Shown here piece after piece: positions 56,201 through 64,000 of a DNA stretch of 64,000 nucleotides; the first letter of the stretch is position 1, and the number at the start of each line of letters is the position of its first letter. The stretch covers positions 17,266,367 through 17,330,366 of the forward strand of contig NC_092688.1 of the NCBI RefSeq assembly GCF_964275005.1. The letters run 5' to 3'. A model generated the notes under the pieces. That model saw nothing but the letters and a program-made list of their open reading frames with translations. It ran no database searches and was not told where the DNA came from. Position numbers and translations under genes: made by a program. The DNA comes from Diadema setosum (Eukaryota; Echinodermata; Echinoidea; Diadematoida; Diadematidae).

Positions 56201-59200
56201 CAGATGAGGTAAAGGTGCTTAAACGTTGTCAAGTCAATGCATGGTTTGAAAAAAAAATCACCTCCCATAGACATAACACGTAAACTTGTCCGATTTTGAG
56301 TCTTTACCTTTAATCACAATTTCTAGTATGATGACGTCATCATATTTCAAAACCATCACATGGACTTGAGAGGCAAATGTTCAAAGTACAACATATCTGA
56401 ATTTGGGATAATATTGAGGTTAAACAACAGAGATACGAGCAAATGAATGTCAGAAACAGTACATCAAAAAAATCAATTCCACTTTTTTTATATAAAATGA
56501 CGATATGATGACGTCATCGCGTTTTCCTGGCAATATTGATACTTGGAATGTTATTTACAATTCATATGCTTTTGTAATATGTAATAGCAATATAGGGTCA
56601 ACGGACGATTTAAAGAGCTATGACGAAATAAACAAAGACATGTTTTTTCACTATATTTGCAGAAAGACGCGCGTGCGGAATTTCAACTTTGACGCCTGTT
56701 CATTCCTTTGTTATGGGTCGAAATCGATCGGAAATCAATGGATATTGTTACTCAAAGTATCAGGAATCCAAATCAGTCAAAAAAATTGCATTTTCATGTT
56801 GCTGACGCGCTCTGTGCGCGAAATTGCGCGGACGGACGCGCACGCGAGAAAATGTTTGAAACGCTTAAAATTGTCTGAAACTTCGAGATTTCCCATTGGG
56901 AAGTCGTTTTGAGCCTTTTAAAATTTTGACGCGCGCTTACGCGCGCCTAATGATGACCTGGGTAACTAGCGTTAAAAAGTAAGATAGAGCGTGACCTGAA
57001 CTTTATGTCCAGCGAAAATGATACAGAAATGACATCTAGTTATGAAGTTATGATCGATCATGTGACAAGGTCCGAAAATCACAAAATGGCGCCTAGATGA
57101 CGTCATAGATATGTTACTGTCATGAAAACCTTATTGTGGCTAGATTTTGTCATGAGACATGTTGACTGAAAATGTCATGTCAAGGAGGTTTTATACATTG
57201 GAGCTCCAACTGGCTGTGATTATTCAAACAGTTGTCAGATTTCTATTGATGTACACAGGAATTCCACAGGTGCACTTGTGCCTTTGATGATCGATGTTCC
57301 TTGCCGCCGTCTCGCTCAGCATTCTGAAGATTAATTTTGAACGTTATCATAAATTTGGCCATGTTTTGCTTATCTATTTATCAAATGAAATGAAATTTTA
57401 AGTAATGATAAAGCATGTAAAACAAAAGACATTTCCGTCCAGAAATTTGCGCAAAAGTGTAAATCTGAGCTGTATCATGTGAAAATGCAAAAACTGTACC
57501 ATCCTGGAAAGCTGGTTTTATCACTTTTCCGCTTAGTTTCCACAAATGAAACTAATATGGAATTATCTTCAAGTATAATTCTTTATTGATAGATATATCA
57601 GATTAGTGCCCGCATATGCCCAGTCGAGTAATTTTCATCTTCATTTCAGCATTTTTTGCTCAATTTCTATTCGCGCATCCTCATGTCTGTACCACCTACC
57701 TTTTATAAGAAGGGATAGCGAAAAGTAATTACCATCACAAAGAAATATCTTCCTTTGAAAGTGGCTAGTGATTATGCAATGAGACACGAGTCAATTGTCT
57801 TCCTATCTGCGCGGCAGATCCTGTTTTGCACATGCTTCAAATATTTTTGAGCGGCGGCTTCGAACATCTAGCAAAGGAAATAAGACGGTTGTGACTCCAT
57901 TCTCTAGAACCTCCTTGGTCATGTTATTCCGTAATGTCATTGTTGAGATATTGACGACACAAAATTGTCCAGAAAGAAAGAAGAATAAAAAAAAATAAAG
58001 AGAGATTTTGACAATCACAATAGGTGATACGCTGATAGCGTATCACCTAATAAACATGAATACATGTCACTCAATAGATTATCAATATGCACCATGAGAC
58101 TTCTTTGGAAAAAAAAAGAAGAAAAAAGGCTGTAATATGCCCTTATGTAATAGCAAAAAGAAGGTACACACTAGATCCTGCTGGAAAAGAAATCTGATCC
58201 ATTCACTGAAAATATCTGACAGCAATTAACTCACTGAATATATTCAGTCAAAATTATTTCTACTTTTTACAATTCTATGGCACTCTACATTTACTTGAGG
58301 AAAAAATATAAGCCTCAAGCAGAGAGAAATGTCATATTATGGCATTAAAAAAAATGAAACATGAAATTGTTCTTGGTGGGTTCAGAGTCTCAGGCAAAAT
58401 CTTACTATTCCCTTTCAACAATACATGAGAGAGGCATGTATTTTCTGTATCTCCTTCAAACAGCATGATCATTATTTGACTCTATGACTCATGACTTAGG
58501 AATGGAGGTCCCGAGTTCAAGTCCTGCAATGTGTTACTTCCTCGGCCAAGATATTTTCATGCAAAGTGTTACCCAGGAGTAAAAATGGGTACCTGGCAAA
58601 GTTGGAATGATAACAATATAATGGCAGGGTCCTTGGGAAGAAAAGAGCAATCACTGTAGAGGCTACCCTATGCCAAAAAAGACCATATTATTATCATTAC
58701 AATTATTATACGCATGAGGAATTCAAAATTCCTTTCTTCACCAATGATGTGGTATCAACCTAAGACTGAAAATGACCAACTCTCGGTAATCAAAATGACC
58801 TACTCTTAAGGACGGTAATCTTGTTCCGTGTCTCCTCACTGAGGAAGGGCCGAACTATTGAGTACGCCAGAGGAAATAACCGTGGAGCTCTGACAACGAT
58901 AATTCTGTGGAGAAGCTCTGGATAGTGCTGCTCACACAGTTGCGTCACCTGCAGATCATGACAACGTTTTAGGCATTTATTGTAACAAGTCCCATTTATG
59001 ATTTTTGTATCAATCCAACAATGTACAGTTCTAAACTTTGTGTAAGTTTGAAAATGGCAGACATACAATAGAAAGAGAGCACAACTGCAATCTTACGTGT
59101 ATGTAGTGAGTGGCAAATTTATGTACAAGTGAATGGCCCTCATATCTAAAAACTTGTCTTTTACGTAGGCTGCTCTATTTCATATAAACAGAATTACTTT

Positions 59201-62200
59201 ATTCAAACAGTTAAACATATGTCATGCACTTGCTTTTTTTCTTTTCAGCTTTAAAATGTTCACTTCTATAATTAGTATTACATTGACTTCTTGTAATTAT
59301 TGTTTTTGAGAGGATTCATATGTGATATCCTAGGGCGTAAAATCTGGATTGAATCAAATTGAATGATGTGCAACAGTCTGCCCTAAAGTTCATATGAAGG
59401 ATTAGTCAGAAGACATAAAAACAATATCAAATTTCGAAATGGAACAAACTCTTTGAAATCATTCATATTAAAAGGTTATCTATGTATTCATGCTGAAGAG
59501 CTGGTAACATTTCCTGTTGATTCAATCTGTCCTATGACACGACCATGATGCTCTAGAAACAAGTCAGAGGAAGATGATGATGAGGAGAATAGAATGAATG
59601 AACACTCAATCTTTTGATTAGTCAGTCAATGTTCACTGCTAGAAATATGACTGGATACATTTTAGTCTGTCTGGGTCATTGAAGTAAGAATTGTTCCCAT
59701 TTTGCTGTCCTATCTGTAGCCTGTACACCTCCACAGGGAATGAATCAGTGACAGCAGGCACGCCCCATACTTTCTCTGGAGCACCTGCAGCTTGAAGCCA
59801 GGTTAAGCCAGGTTAACTCTCAGCTTAAGAAAATTCCCAAGGTGGGGGGGGGGGGGGCAGATAGCTGGACAGGGGCAGCTGAAATAGGCGAGGCTTACCA
59901 AACTCAAAGATATCAGGTAAAGTCTGCTCTCGAATCAAGTCATTATCTCATAAACTTGGGTCCACATACCTCATGAATTAGAAGCGACCACCACTGGTAC
60001 ATTGATCCATTCACATGTGTATGATGTCCTAATACAACTTTGTCTATGGTCAAAATAATTGCATTTCTCTTCTCAACTAGTTCTGAGATGAATAAAAAGA
60101 AACATGATACAATTTTCCATCCATGAACTCACACTGGTAAAGAGATGCACTCCAGGTTTCCACAGGTGGTGTTGACCCAGGTTCTCCAAATCGACAATGT
60201 AGTAGATTCCATCAATTTGTCTGTTCAGCTGCAGAAAGGCACCAAAGAAGAAGTGAAACTTCATTTTTTACACGCATATTCAGAGGAAAATGAGGTGACT
60301 TTGGCGAGTGGAAAAGTTTTGTGCAAATGTGGCATATCATTAGGCGAAAATGAAACAATCCGCTTCTCTATAAATGTATCAAGAAAAGCTATCATCACAG
60401 TTTAATAGCAAACTTGAGTAAATTCTTTCCAGCTATTGACTAGTTAGGATCAGCATACAGAACAAACATGCACACATACGCATGTTTAGGGAATTTTTGA
60501 TGTGTATTTACTTTCATCCCCCTGGAAAATGATGCAATGTAGAAGGTAGAAGATAGAAAGAGAGTAACATGACAGTCCATATCGACATGTGCACTTCATC
60601 TATGTAAATATATGACACGTGTGTGTGTGTGTGTCTTTGCACATATTTTTTAGCTGTGCATTTGTGTATTTAAAGGGTGTGTACAGTTCTTGTCGAGGTG
60701 AGGAGTTAGCTTTTAACGTTTTGCGAGATATTCAGAAACCACTCTATGAGATGTCAAAGAGCATGCAGTTCTAAGGGGTATCAAAAGTTTATTCAATGAA
60801 AATCGGTTTTGAAATGGCCGAGATATCCAAATACAAGGTGAAACAAAGAGATCCTAATAAAGTTGTGGCATGTCGCCTTTTATCATTAGCACTTTTTTGG
60901 ATATCTCAGCCATTTGAAAACCAATTTTCATCAAATAAACGTTGAATCCTTCTTAAAATTACATGCTCTTTCATATTTCATAAGAGGCTTTTCATTATCT
61001 CACTTAGGAATGTTCAAAACATGAATCCCCACCTCAACCAGTACTGTACAGTCCCTTTAAAACCTTAGTTTGGCAGAGTGGTTGTGCGCACATCCTCTTC
61101 AATTCAAGCTTGCTGATGTGAAATGATTACAGAAAGCAGACAAATGATTGGATGACCCACAGCCTAGAGATCATCCATCAGTCTCCGGTGGGCAAAATCT
61201 AGATCCCACTTGACCCTTGGATCAAGACAAGATGGCGGAGGGAGTGGAGGTGGGACCACATATTTCTGATGCTAAAGGTTCATAATTTCACATCATGTAG
61301 CACATGAATCGACAGCTCCATGCATAGATTTGCGGAATTTATTGTGGTCCTTGAGCAGCGAAACCAATACTATGAAAAATCCCAAACAAATTACATTGAA
61401 CAAGGATGATGACATGGGAGGCTCACATATTTCAGAAATGTAGCAATACCAGTACAATACCACTTGCTGTACTAGTTCACTTGTGCAGAATTTATGCATG
61501 TATTCTTATGGTGAAGCTGTCATGTTGTCATAATTGTCTAAATTGTTCATTGTGATTTGTTATAAATTTTGGGAACTTTCTTATTCTTTATCCCAATCAC
61601 AATGAATTTTGAAACTCTGTACCCAGCATGACTGATTTATAGTTGCTTATTAAATGGGAAAGTTTTAAAATCATCCAGAGTTCTCCTTTAATGGAGTTCA
61701 GCCCCCCAGCAGAGAATCTGTCCTGCTGGTATCTCACCTTTTCCGTCTGCTGTATGACAGCGTTTTGAAGCCTCTCCAGTGTCTTGATGTACAGCTTAAC
61801 CATGTCGGACGTTGGGACGGAGTGAAGCAGACCTGATGGTCAGGGCAGGGCAAGAGTTTGGGTGGCGAAAAAGGAGGAGGAGGAGGAGGAGTGGGGAGTA
61901 TGAGAAAACATGAAAAAATATTTAGCCTTCACAATAACATAACTTGTTCCAAGGCTTCTTTAAATACCTCACTAATGAAAGGTAGGTTGAACATTACAAC
62001 TGATATAGATGAGAAAGAGTTTAATTCACATTTGACATACCTCATTTCTCATACTCTAATCCCCTCACATCCACCACTTATAAATGCTATTAGCACTGCA
62101 TGTTATAACAGGCTGCAAAATAGCAAGGACCGAGTCTTAAAGAATGATAGTAATGGCATCTTTTTTTTTCTTTCAGCACTTTTCCACCTCATCCTGGCAC

Positions 62201-63705
62201 TCAAAGCACTTTCCAACATCGTGCTATCCTGGTAATTTGACTCAAACCGTCGCATGCAGTACTCTCTCTCCATTTCCAATGGGAGCATTCCGTTATACAA
62301 AGCTACAACAGTGACCTACTAAATTCAAACACAATAGCTTTCAGCGTCCTACCAGTTACTCATTCAGAGACTTCACCCCCAAGCATCTCATCAACTTGAG
62401 AGATTCACCTGCCTGGACCCCCTAAAAATCTGGATACTGATCGTGCAAACATGGGCACAATATTATTATGTGTATGTCGGGCACATCACAAGTGTGAAGC
62501 TCAATGTCCCTTGCAACCAGGGTCCAGTTCTAGGGTAATAGATGCTCTCTGATGCTATCTTAGCCTCATTATTTAACATACACATGTGGATGACAAAACT
62601 TAAGTTTGGTGAGTGAAAGCTAAATTTTTAATGGTGAGCACAAAGCTAGAAAGGGAGAAATTAAGTCTCAAGTGGGAGGGTGGAAGGTTTTGCCAAAATG
62701 GCCTTAAACCTGGAAAGTTGGAGTCTCTGCATATCTGTACACCACAAAAGGTGTGGTCAAAATGTACTGAGTATAGTTACCTCTACCAGAAAATAGATTC
62801 TTTCACACAAAAATGTGTTTAATTTCAATTGAAACTTTTCAAATTTGTTGTACCAGGGATAAGAAGAATATGATTTAAAAAATAAAAAAAAAATGACATC
62901 CACTTTTAAAAGCAAAGGTACCGGGGATTGTACATAATGGAGATTATTACTGCTATGCCCTAAAATTGTACTTGACTCCATAAAGACTAAAACATATCAA
63001 TTTAGCTCATCAGCCACAATGAAACAATAAACTGTTAAGTATGCATTCATATAGTCAGACATAATGAAAAGTGACACAGGTATCTACGTAGAAGAACTGT
63101 ACAAGAAATTAAGAGGATATTTGTGTGTTATTACAAAACCAAGAGCAATGAAGAACATAAAACACTCAAAAGAAAAAAGATAGAGATAAAGTCAGACTTT
63201 TGCACCTCTCTTTTTCTTTACTTCTAATGCTGATGGCCAGAAGATTGCCAACTATACTTGGCAAAGTGCCCAGTCCAATGTTTACCATTACCACGAGATA
63301 ATGGGAGATCGGCAGTTATATAGACCAAGAGATATGATCCAAACATCAATATATGCAAAGAGTGCAAATTATGCAAGAATTATGACTATTCTTCATTCAA
63401 GGTTGACCAACAACTAACACAATATTGATTGTAATTTCATTCACTGTTTGGCATTCCAAACTGAATTCAATCTTCACGCTACATCGACTGTGAAATATAT
63501 TCATAGAGGATCATCCTACACATACAAATAGGGCCAAACAGTGTACTGCTGACTAGTAGAAATAGAGCCTGGTACCACATCACGATGTGTGATAATATTG
63601 CTCACACTCACCTTTGAAATCCACGTTTCCTGTGGGATCCAGGAACGCAGGGCGGCCATCTTTAGCTGGGCCTAGATATCCCCCGACTCCATACTTCTTT
63701 AGCAC
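50119..63705 (-). CDS. SEC14L2: SEC14-like protein (SEC14L2-type CRAL-TRIO + GOLD), 3' part of gene
   Basis: Cytosolic lipid-binding and transfer protein. Vertebrate SEC14L2 (supernatant protein factor, tocopherol-associated protein) binds squalene, tocopherol and phosphoinositides. Exons in transcript order (minus strand): 63612-63705, 61738-61832, 60133-60228, 58804-58948, 52814-52917, 51940-52088, 50994-51145, 50119-50279; all phases agree, 996 nt, 331 residues plus stop. About 70 N-terminal residues (CRAL-TRIO-N) lie beyond the right edge. Residues 1-178 of the visible part are CRAL-TRIO ([54 protein letters not shown]). About 200-305 are the GOLD beta-sandwich ([40 protein letters not shown]). 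The end is an acidic tail, [19 protein letters not shown]. The paralogue number is uncertain because SEC14L2/3/4 split within vertebrates. Confidence 0.93.
50994..51145 (-). CDS. SEC14L2: SEC14L exon, GOLD domain part 2
   Basis: Encodes [40 protein letters not shown] and [10 protein letters not shown], matching the WQF..DVGFG..RYNSHLVPEDG region of vertebrate SEC14L2. Donor GTAAGT. Confidence 0.94.
51940..52088 (-). CDS. SEC14L2: SEC14L exon, linker and start of GOLD domain
   Basis: Encodes [40 protein letters not shown] and [20 protein letters not shown] corresponds to INYGGDIPRKYY of vertebrates. Acceptor CTTCAG, donor GTATGC. Confidence 0.9.
52561..52659. repeat. small foldback element
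   Basis: GTGAACTATTTGAAAAATGT..GTCAC inverted against GTGAC..ATCATTTTCAAAATAGTAAAC around a short loop near 52608, with outer words GTCACATTATTTCAC / GTGATCAAAATGTGCC also pairing. In the SEC14L intron. Confidence 0.65.
52814..52917 (-). CDS. SEC14L2: SEC14L exon, end of CRAL-TRIO domain
   Basis: Encodes [20 protein letters not shown], then [22 protein letters not shown] is the family's P-x-E/K-Y-GG segment that closes the lipid pocket. Acceptor AACAG, donor GTAAGA. Confidence 0.93.
53604..53641. repeat. (GT)n microsatellite
   Basis: GTGTGT run with one TCT interruption. Confidence 0.95.
53743..53818 (-). pseudogene. tRNA-like sequence 1 (Leu/Ser class II type), degenerate
   Basis: Minus strand shows A box TGGCCGAGTGGTTAAAGGC, a candidate anticodon arm around CTCAGAG (anticodon CAG would be Leu), a long variable arm and B box GGTTCGAACCC. 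The T stem keeps four of five pairs, but the acceptor stem halves (AGACGTA / AAGATCA) do not pair, so it is a pseudo-tRNA or a tRNA-derived repeat head rather than a working gene. Confidence 0.6.
53885..54135. repeat. duplicated unit, copy 1 (partner at 56062-56315)
   Basis: Shares with the partner TTCTCATTTTCAGTTTTAAA, AAAATGCATGATTACT, AGAGGAAATGGAGCAAAATC, AAACGTTGTCAAGTCAATGC and CCCATAGACATAACACGTAA. The copies look about 85-90 percent alike by eye. Confidence 0.8.
54670..55262. repeat. duplicated unit, copy 1 (partner at 55344-55921)
   Basis: Shares with the partner CATGAAAAAGTTCATTACTG, TGTGGCACAAGATACCTCTA, GATGAGCGAGACGCCATACA, AGGTGGCAAGCGGG and AATACGATAAATGACATCG. Each unit ends with one tRNA-like sequence. 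Offset about 670 bp. Confidence 0.85.
55185..55255 (-). pseudogene. tRNA-like sequence 2, degenerate
   Basis: Minus strand: CAGCCGTGTGGCTTTATAGT, then GCTTATCGCGC in the D-arm position, and B box TGTTCGAGACC. Aligns with tRNA-like 3 along its length, but acceptor and T stems are lost. Sits at the end of the first 670-bp unit. Confidence 0.55.
55344..55921. repeat. duplicated unit, copy 2 (partner at 54670-55262)
   Basis: Second copy of the 670-bp unit, ending with tRNA-like sequence 3. The copies differ by scattered substitutions and small indels. Confidence 0.85.
55847..55919 (-). pseudogene. tRNA-like sequence 3 (Ile-like), degenerate
   Basis: Minus strand: acceptor CAGCCAT against AGGACTG (five of seven pairs), D arm GGCATAATCAGTTAGCGCG close to that of tRNA-Ile, stem CTGGT/ACCGG with an oversized 15-nt loop, and B box GGTTCGACTCC. 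The T stem keeps only two of five pairs. Better preserved than copy 2, but unlikely to be functional. Confidence 0.55.
56062..56315. repeat. duplicated unit, copy 2 (partner at 53885-54135)
   Basis: Second copy, followed at 56331 by a TGACGTCA word. The stretch TTTAATCACAATTT..TGATGACGTCATCA at 56310-56343 also matches 53415-53447. Confidence 0.8.
58021..58049. repeat. near-perfect 29-bp palindrome
   Basis: TAGGTGATACGCT - GAT - AGCGTATCACCTA: 13-bp perfect arms around a 3-nt loop, outermost TA included. The same 13-mer occurs once at 53059. Confidence 0.9.
58465..58715 (+). mobile_element. tRNA-derived SINE, 5' truncated
   Basis: B-box-like GAGTTCAAGTCC at 58513, body AAAAATGGGTACCTGGCAAA..AATGGCAGGGTCC..GAGGCTACCCT and an ATTATTATC-type tail. 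The body is the same as that of the split SINE at 8205-8690, so it is a multi-copy family. Confidence 0.7.
58804..58948 (-). CDS. SEC14L2: SEC14L exon, CRAL-TRIO core
   Basis: Encodes [40 protein letters not shown] and RNKITVLK. This is the family's most conserved run (YPE..L..VV.AP.LF..AY...KPFLSE.T..KI). Acceptor CTGCAG, donor GTAGGT, a slightly unusual donor. Confidence 0.95.
60133..60228 (-). CDS. SEC14L2: SEC14L exon, CRAL-TRIO
   Basis: Encodes [20 protein letters not shown], then [12 protein letters not shown], matching IIYDCEGLGLKHLWKPAVE of vertebrates. Acceptor CTGCAG, donor GTGAGT; a GTGTGA donor two bases earlier is a minor alternative. Confidence 0.93.
60674..61056. mobile_element. 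AAAGGG-family hairpin MITE, TTAA-flanked
   Basis: TTAA (60670-60673), AGGGTGTGTACAG at the left, CTGTACAGTCCCT at the right, TTAA (61057-61060). The two halves are inverted copies carrying GAAAATCGGTTTTGAAATGG / AAAACCAATTTTCATC. Best-preserved copy of the family seen at 2143, 4665 and 15225. In a SEC14L intron. Confidence 0.8.
61738..61832 (-). CDS. SEC14L2: SEC14L exon, CRAL-TRIO start
   Basis: Encodes [20 protein letters not shown], then [11 protein letters not shown], matching GLLFSASKQDLLR of vertebrates. Acceptor CATCAG, donor GTGAGA. Confidence 0.9.
63612..63705 (-). CDS. SEC14L2: SEC14L first coding exon inside the window
   Basis: Encodes [20 protein letters not shown], then [11 protein letters not shown]. 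It aligns with [20 protein letters not shown] of vertebrate SEC14L2, about 70 residues from the start of the protein. Acceptor CCAG at 63706-63709; the transcript continues upstream beyond position 64000. Confidence 0.88.
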
Positions 63706-64000
63706 CTGGAGAGAAGCAATACACAGTTTGTACGAGCCAGTGTGACTTTCAATGAAGGATCATAGCAAAAATTGGATCATCATGCCAAAAGGATCATCTT
63801 TTCTTTTTAATTCTGACAAGCCAGCCCAATGTATTTGCTTATCAATTTTATAAAAAAAAAATACAATATCAACGTAAGCTATCAAATATTAATCCACTCA
63901 AAGAGACTTACACTAGCATTTTTCTGAATGAAATGGTTAAATGATGCAGATATTATGAAATCGATATGTTTACAAGACATAGCAATTATTTTATGTTAGA

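Larger units (their letters stand above)
53059..58049. mobile_element. 5 kb block bounded by inverted TAGGTGATACGCT ends (SEC14L intron)
   Basis: TAGGTGATACGCT at 53059 is matched by AGCGTATCACCTA closing at 58049. TA at each outer edge could be the target duplication. Inside lie tRNA-like sequences and duplicated AT-rich units, TGACGTCA words and no coding frame. The right end is itself a near-perfect palindrome (58021-58049), so the two ends might instead belong to separate small insertions. The superfamily is not recognised. Confidence 0.5.

Noticed and set aside
55905-56912. Frames of 100 and 135 codons near the tRNA-like cluster
   Set aside because: Lie in duplicated AT-rich units, no recognisable domain, and the paired copy does not keep them open.

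Overview
This is a 64 kb piece of animal nuclear DNA, AT-rich, with long introns and many short non-autonomous DNA transposons. Three single-copy host genes can be read exon by exon with clean GT..AG junctions: a complete NDUFS8 (plus strand, 5072-12917), a complete RANBP1 (minus strand, 19686-34361) and the last eight coding exons of a SEC14-like CRAL-TRIO/GOLD lipid-transfer gene (minus strand, 50119-63705, 5' end beyond the right edge). The proteins are typically bilaterian. The terminal-inverted-repeat (TIR) elements of the TA- and TTAA-flanked types, the tRNA-derived SINEs, the TGACC/GGAC repeat and frequent 'taggcctac' words make a marine invertebrate deuterostome, most likely an echinoderm such as a sea urchin, my best guess. 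That is inference, since no species marker is present.

Layout. 1-5071: upstream flank with hairpin MITEs and simple repeats; one half MITE ends about 220 bp before the NDUFS8 start codon. 5072-12917: NDUFS8, with a TTAA-flanked hairpin MITE and a SINE split by a hAT-like insert in intron 2. 12918-19685: convergent 3' flanks of NDUFS8 and RANBP1. 19686-34361: RANBP1; intron 5 holds a 1.9 kb Tigger/pogo-like element, and intron 1 holds several transposons nested inside one another plus a SINE. 34362-50118: intergenic, dominated by a 7.0 kb TIR-bounded span that contains an array of about 155-bp modules rich in TGACC half-sites, followed by small MITEs and microsatellites. 50119-64000: SEC14L; its 5.9 kb intron holds a 5 kb block bounded by inverted TAGGTGATACGCT ends and carrying degenerate tRNA-like sequences in duplicated units.

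The three genes share no pathway (mitochondrial complex I, Ran-dependent nuclear transport, lipid transfer), so there is no operon or functional cluster. The unusual content is in the repeats: nested insertions, a palindrome array, TGACC module arrays and the tRNA-like cluster. No transposase, reverse transcriptase or viral reading frame was found, so every mobile element here looks non-autonomous.
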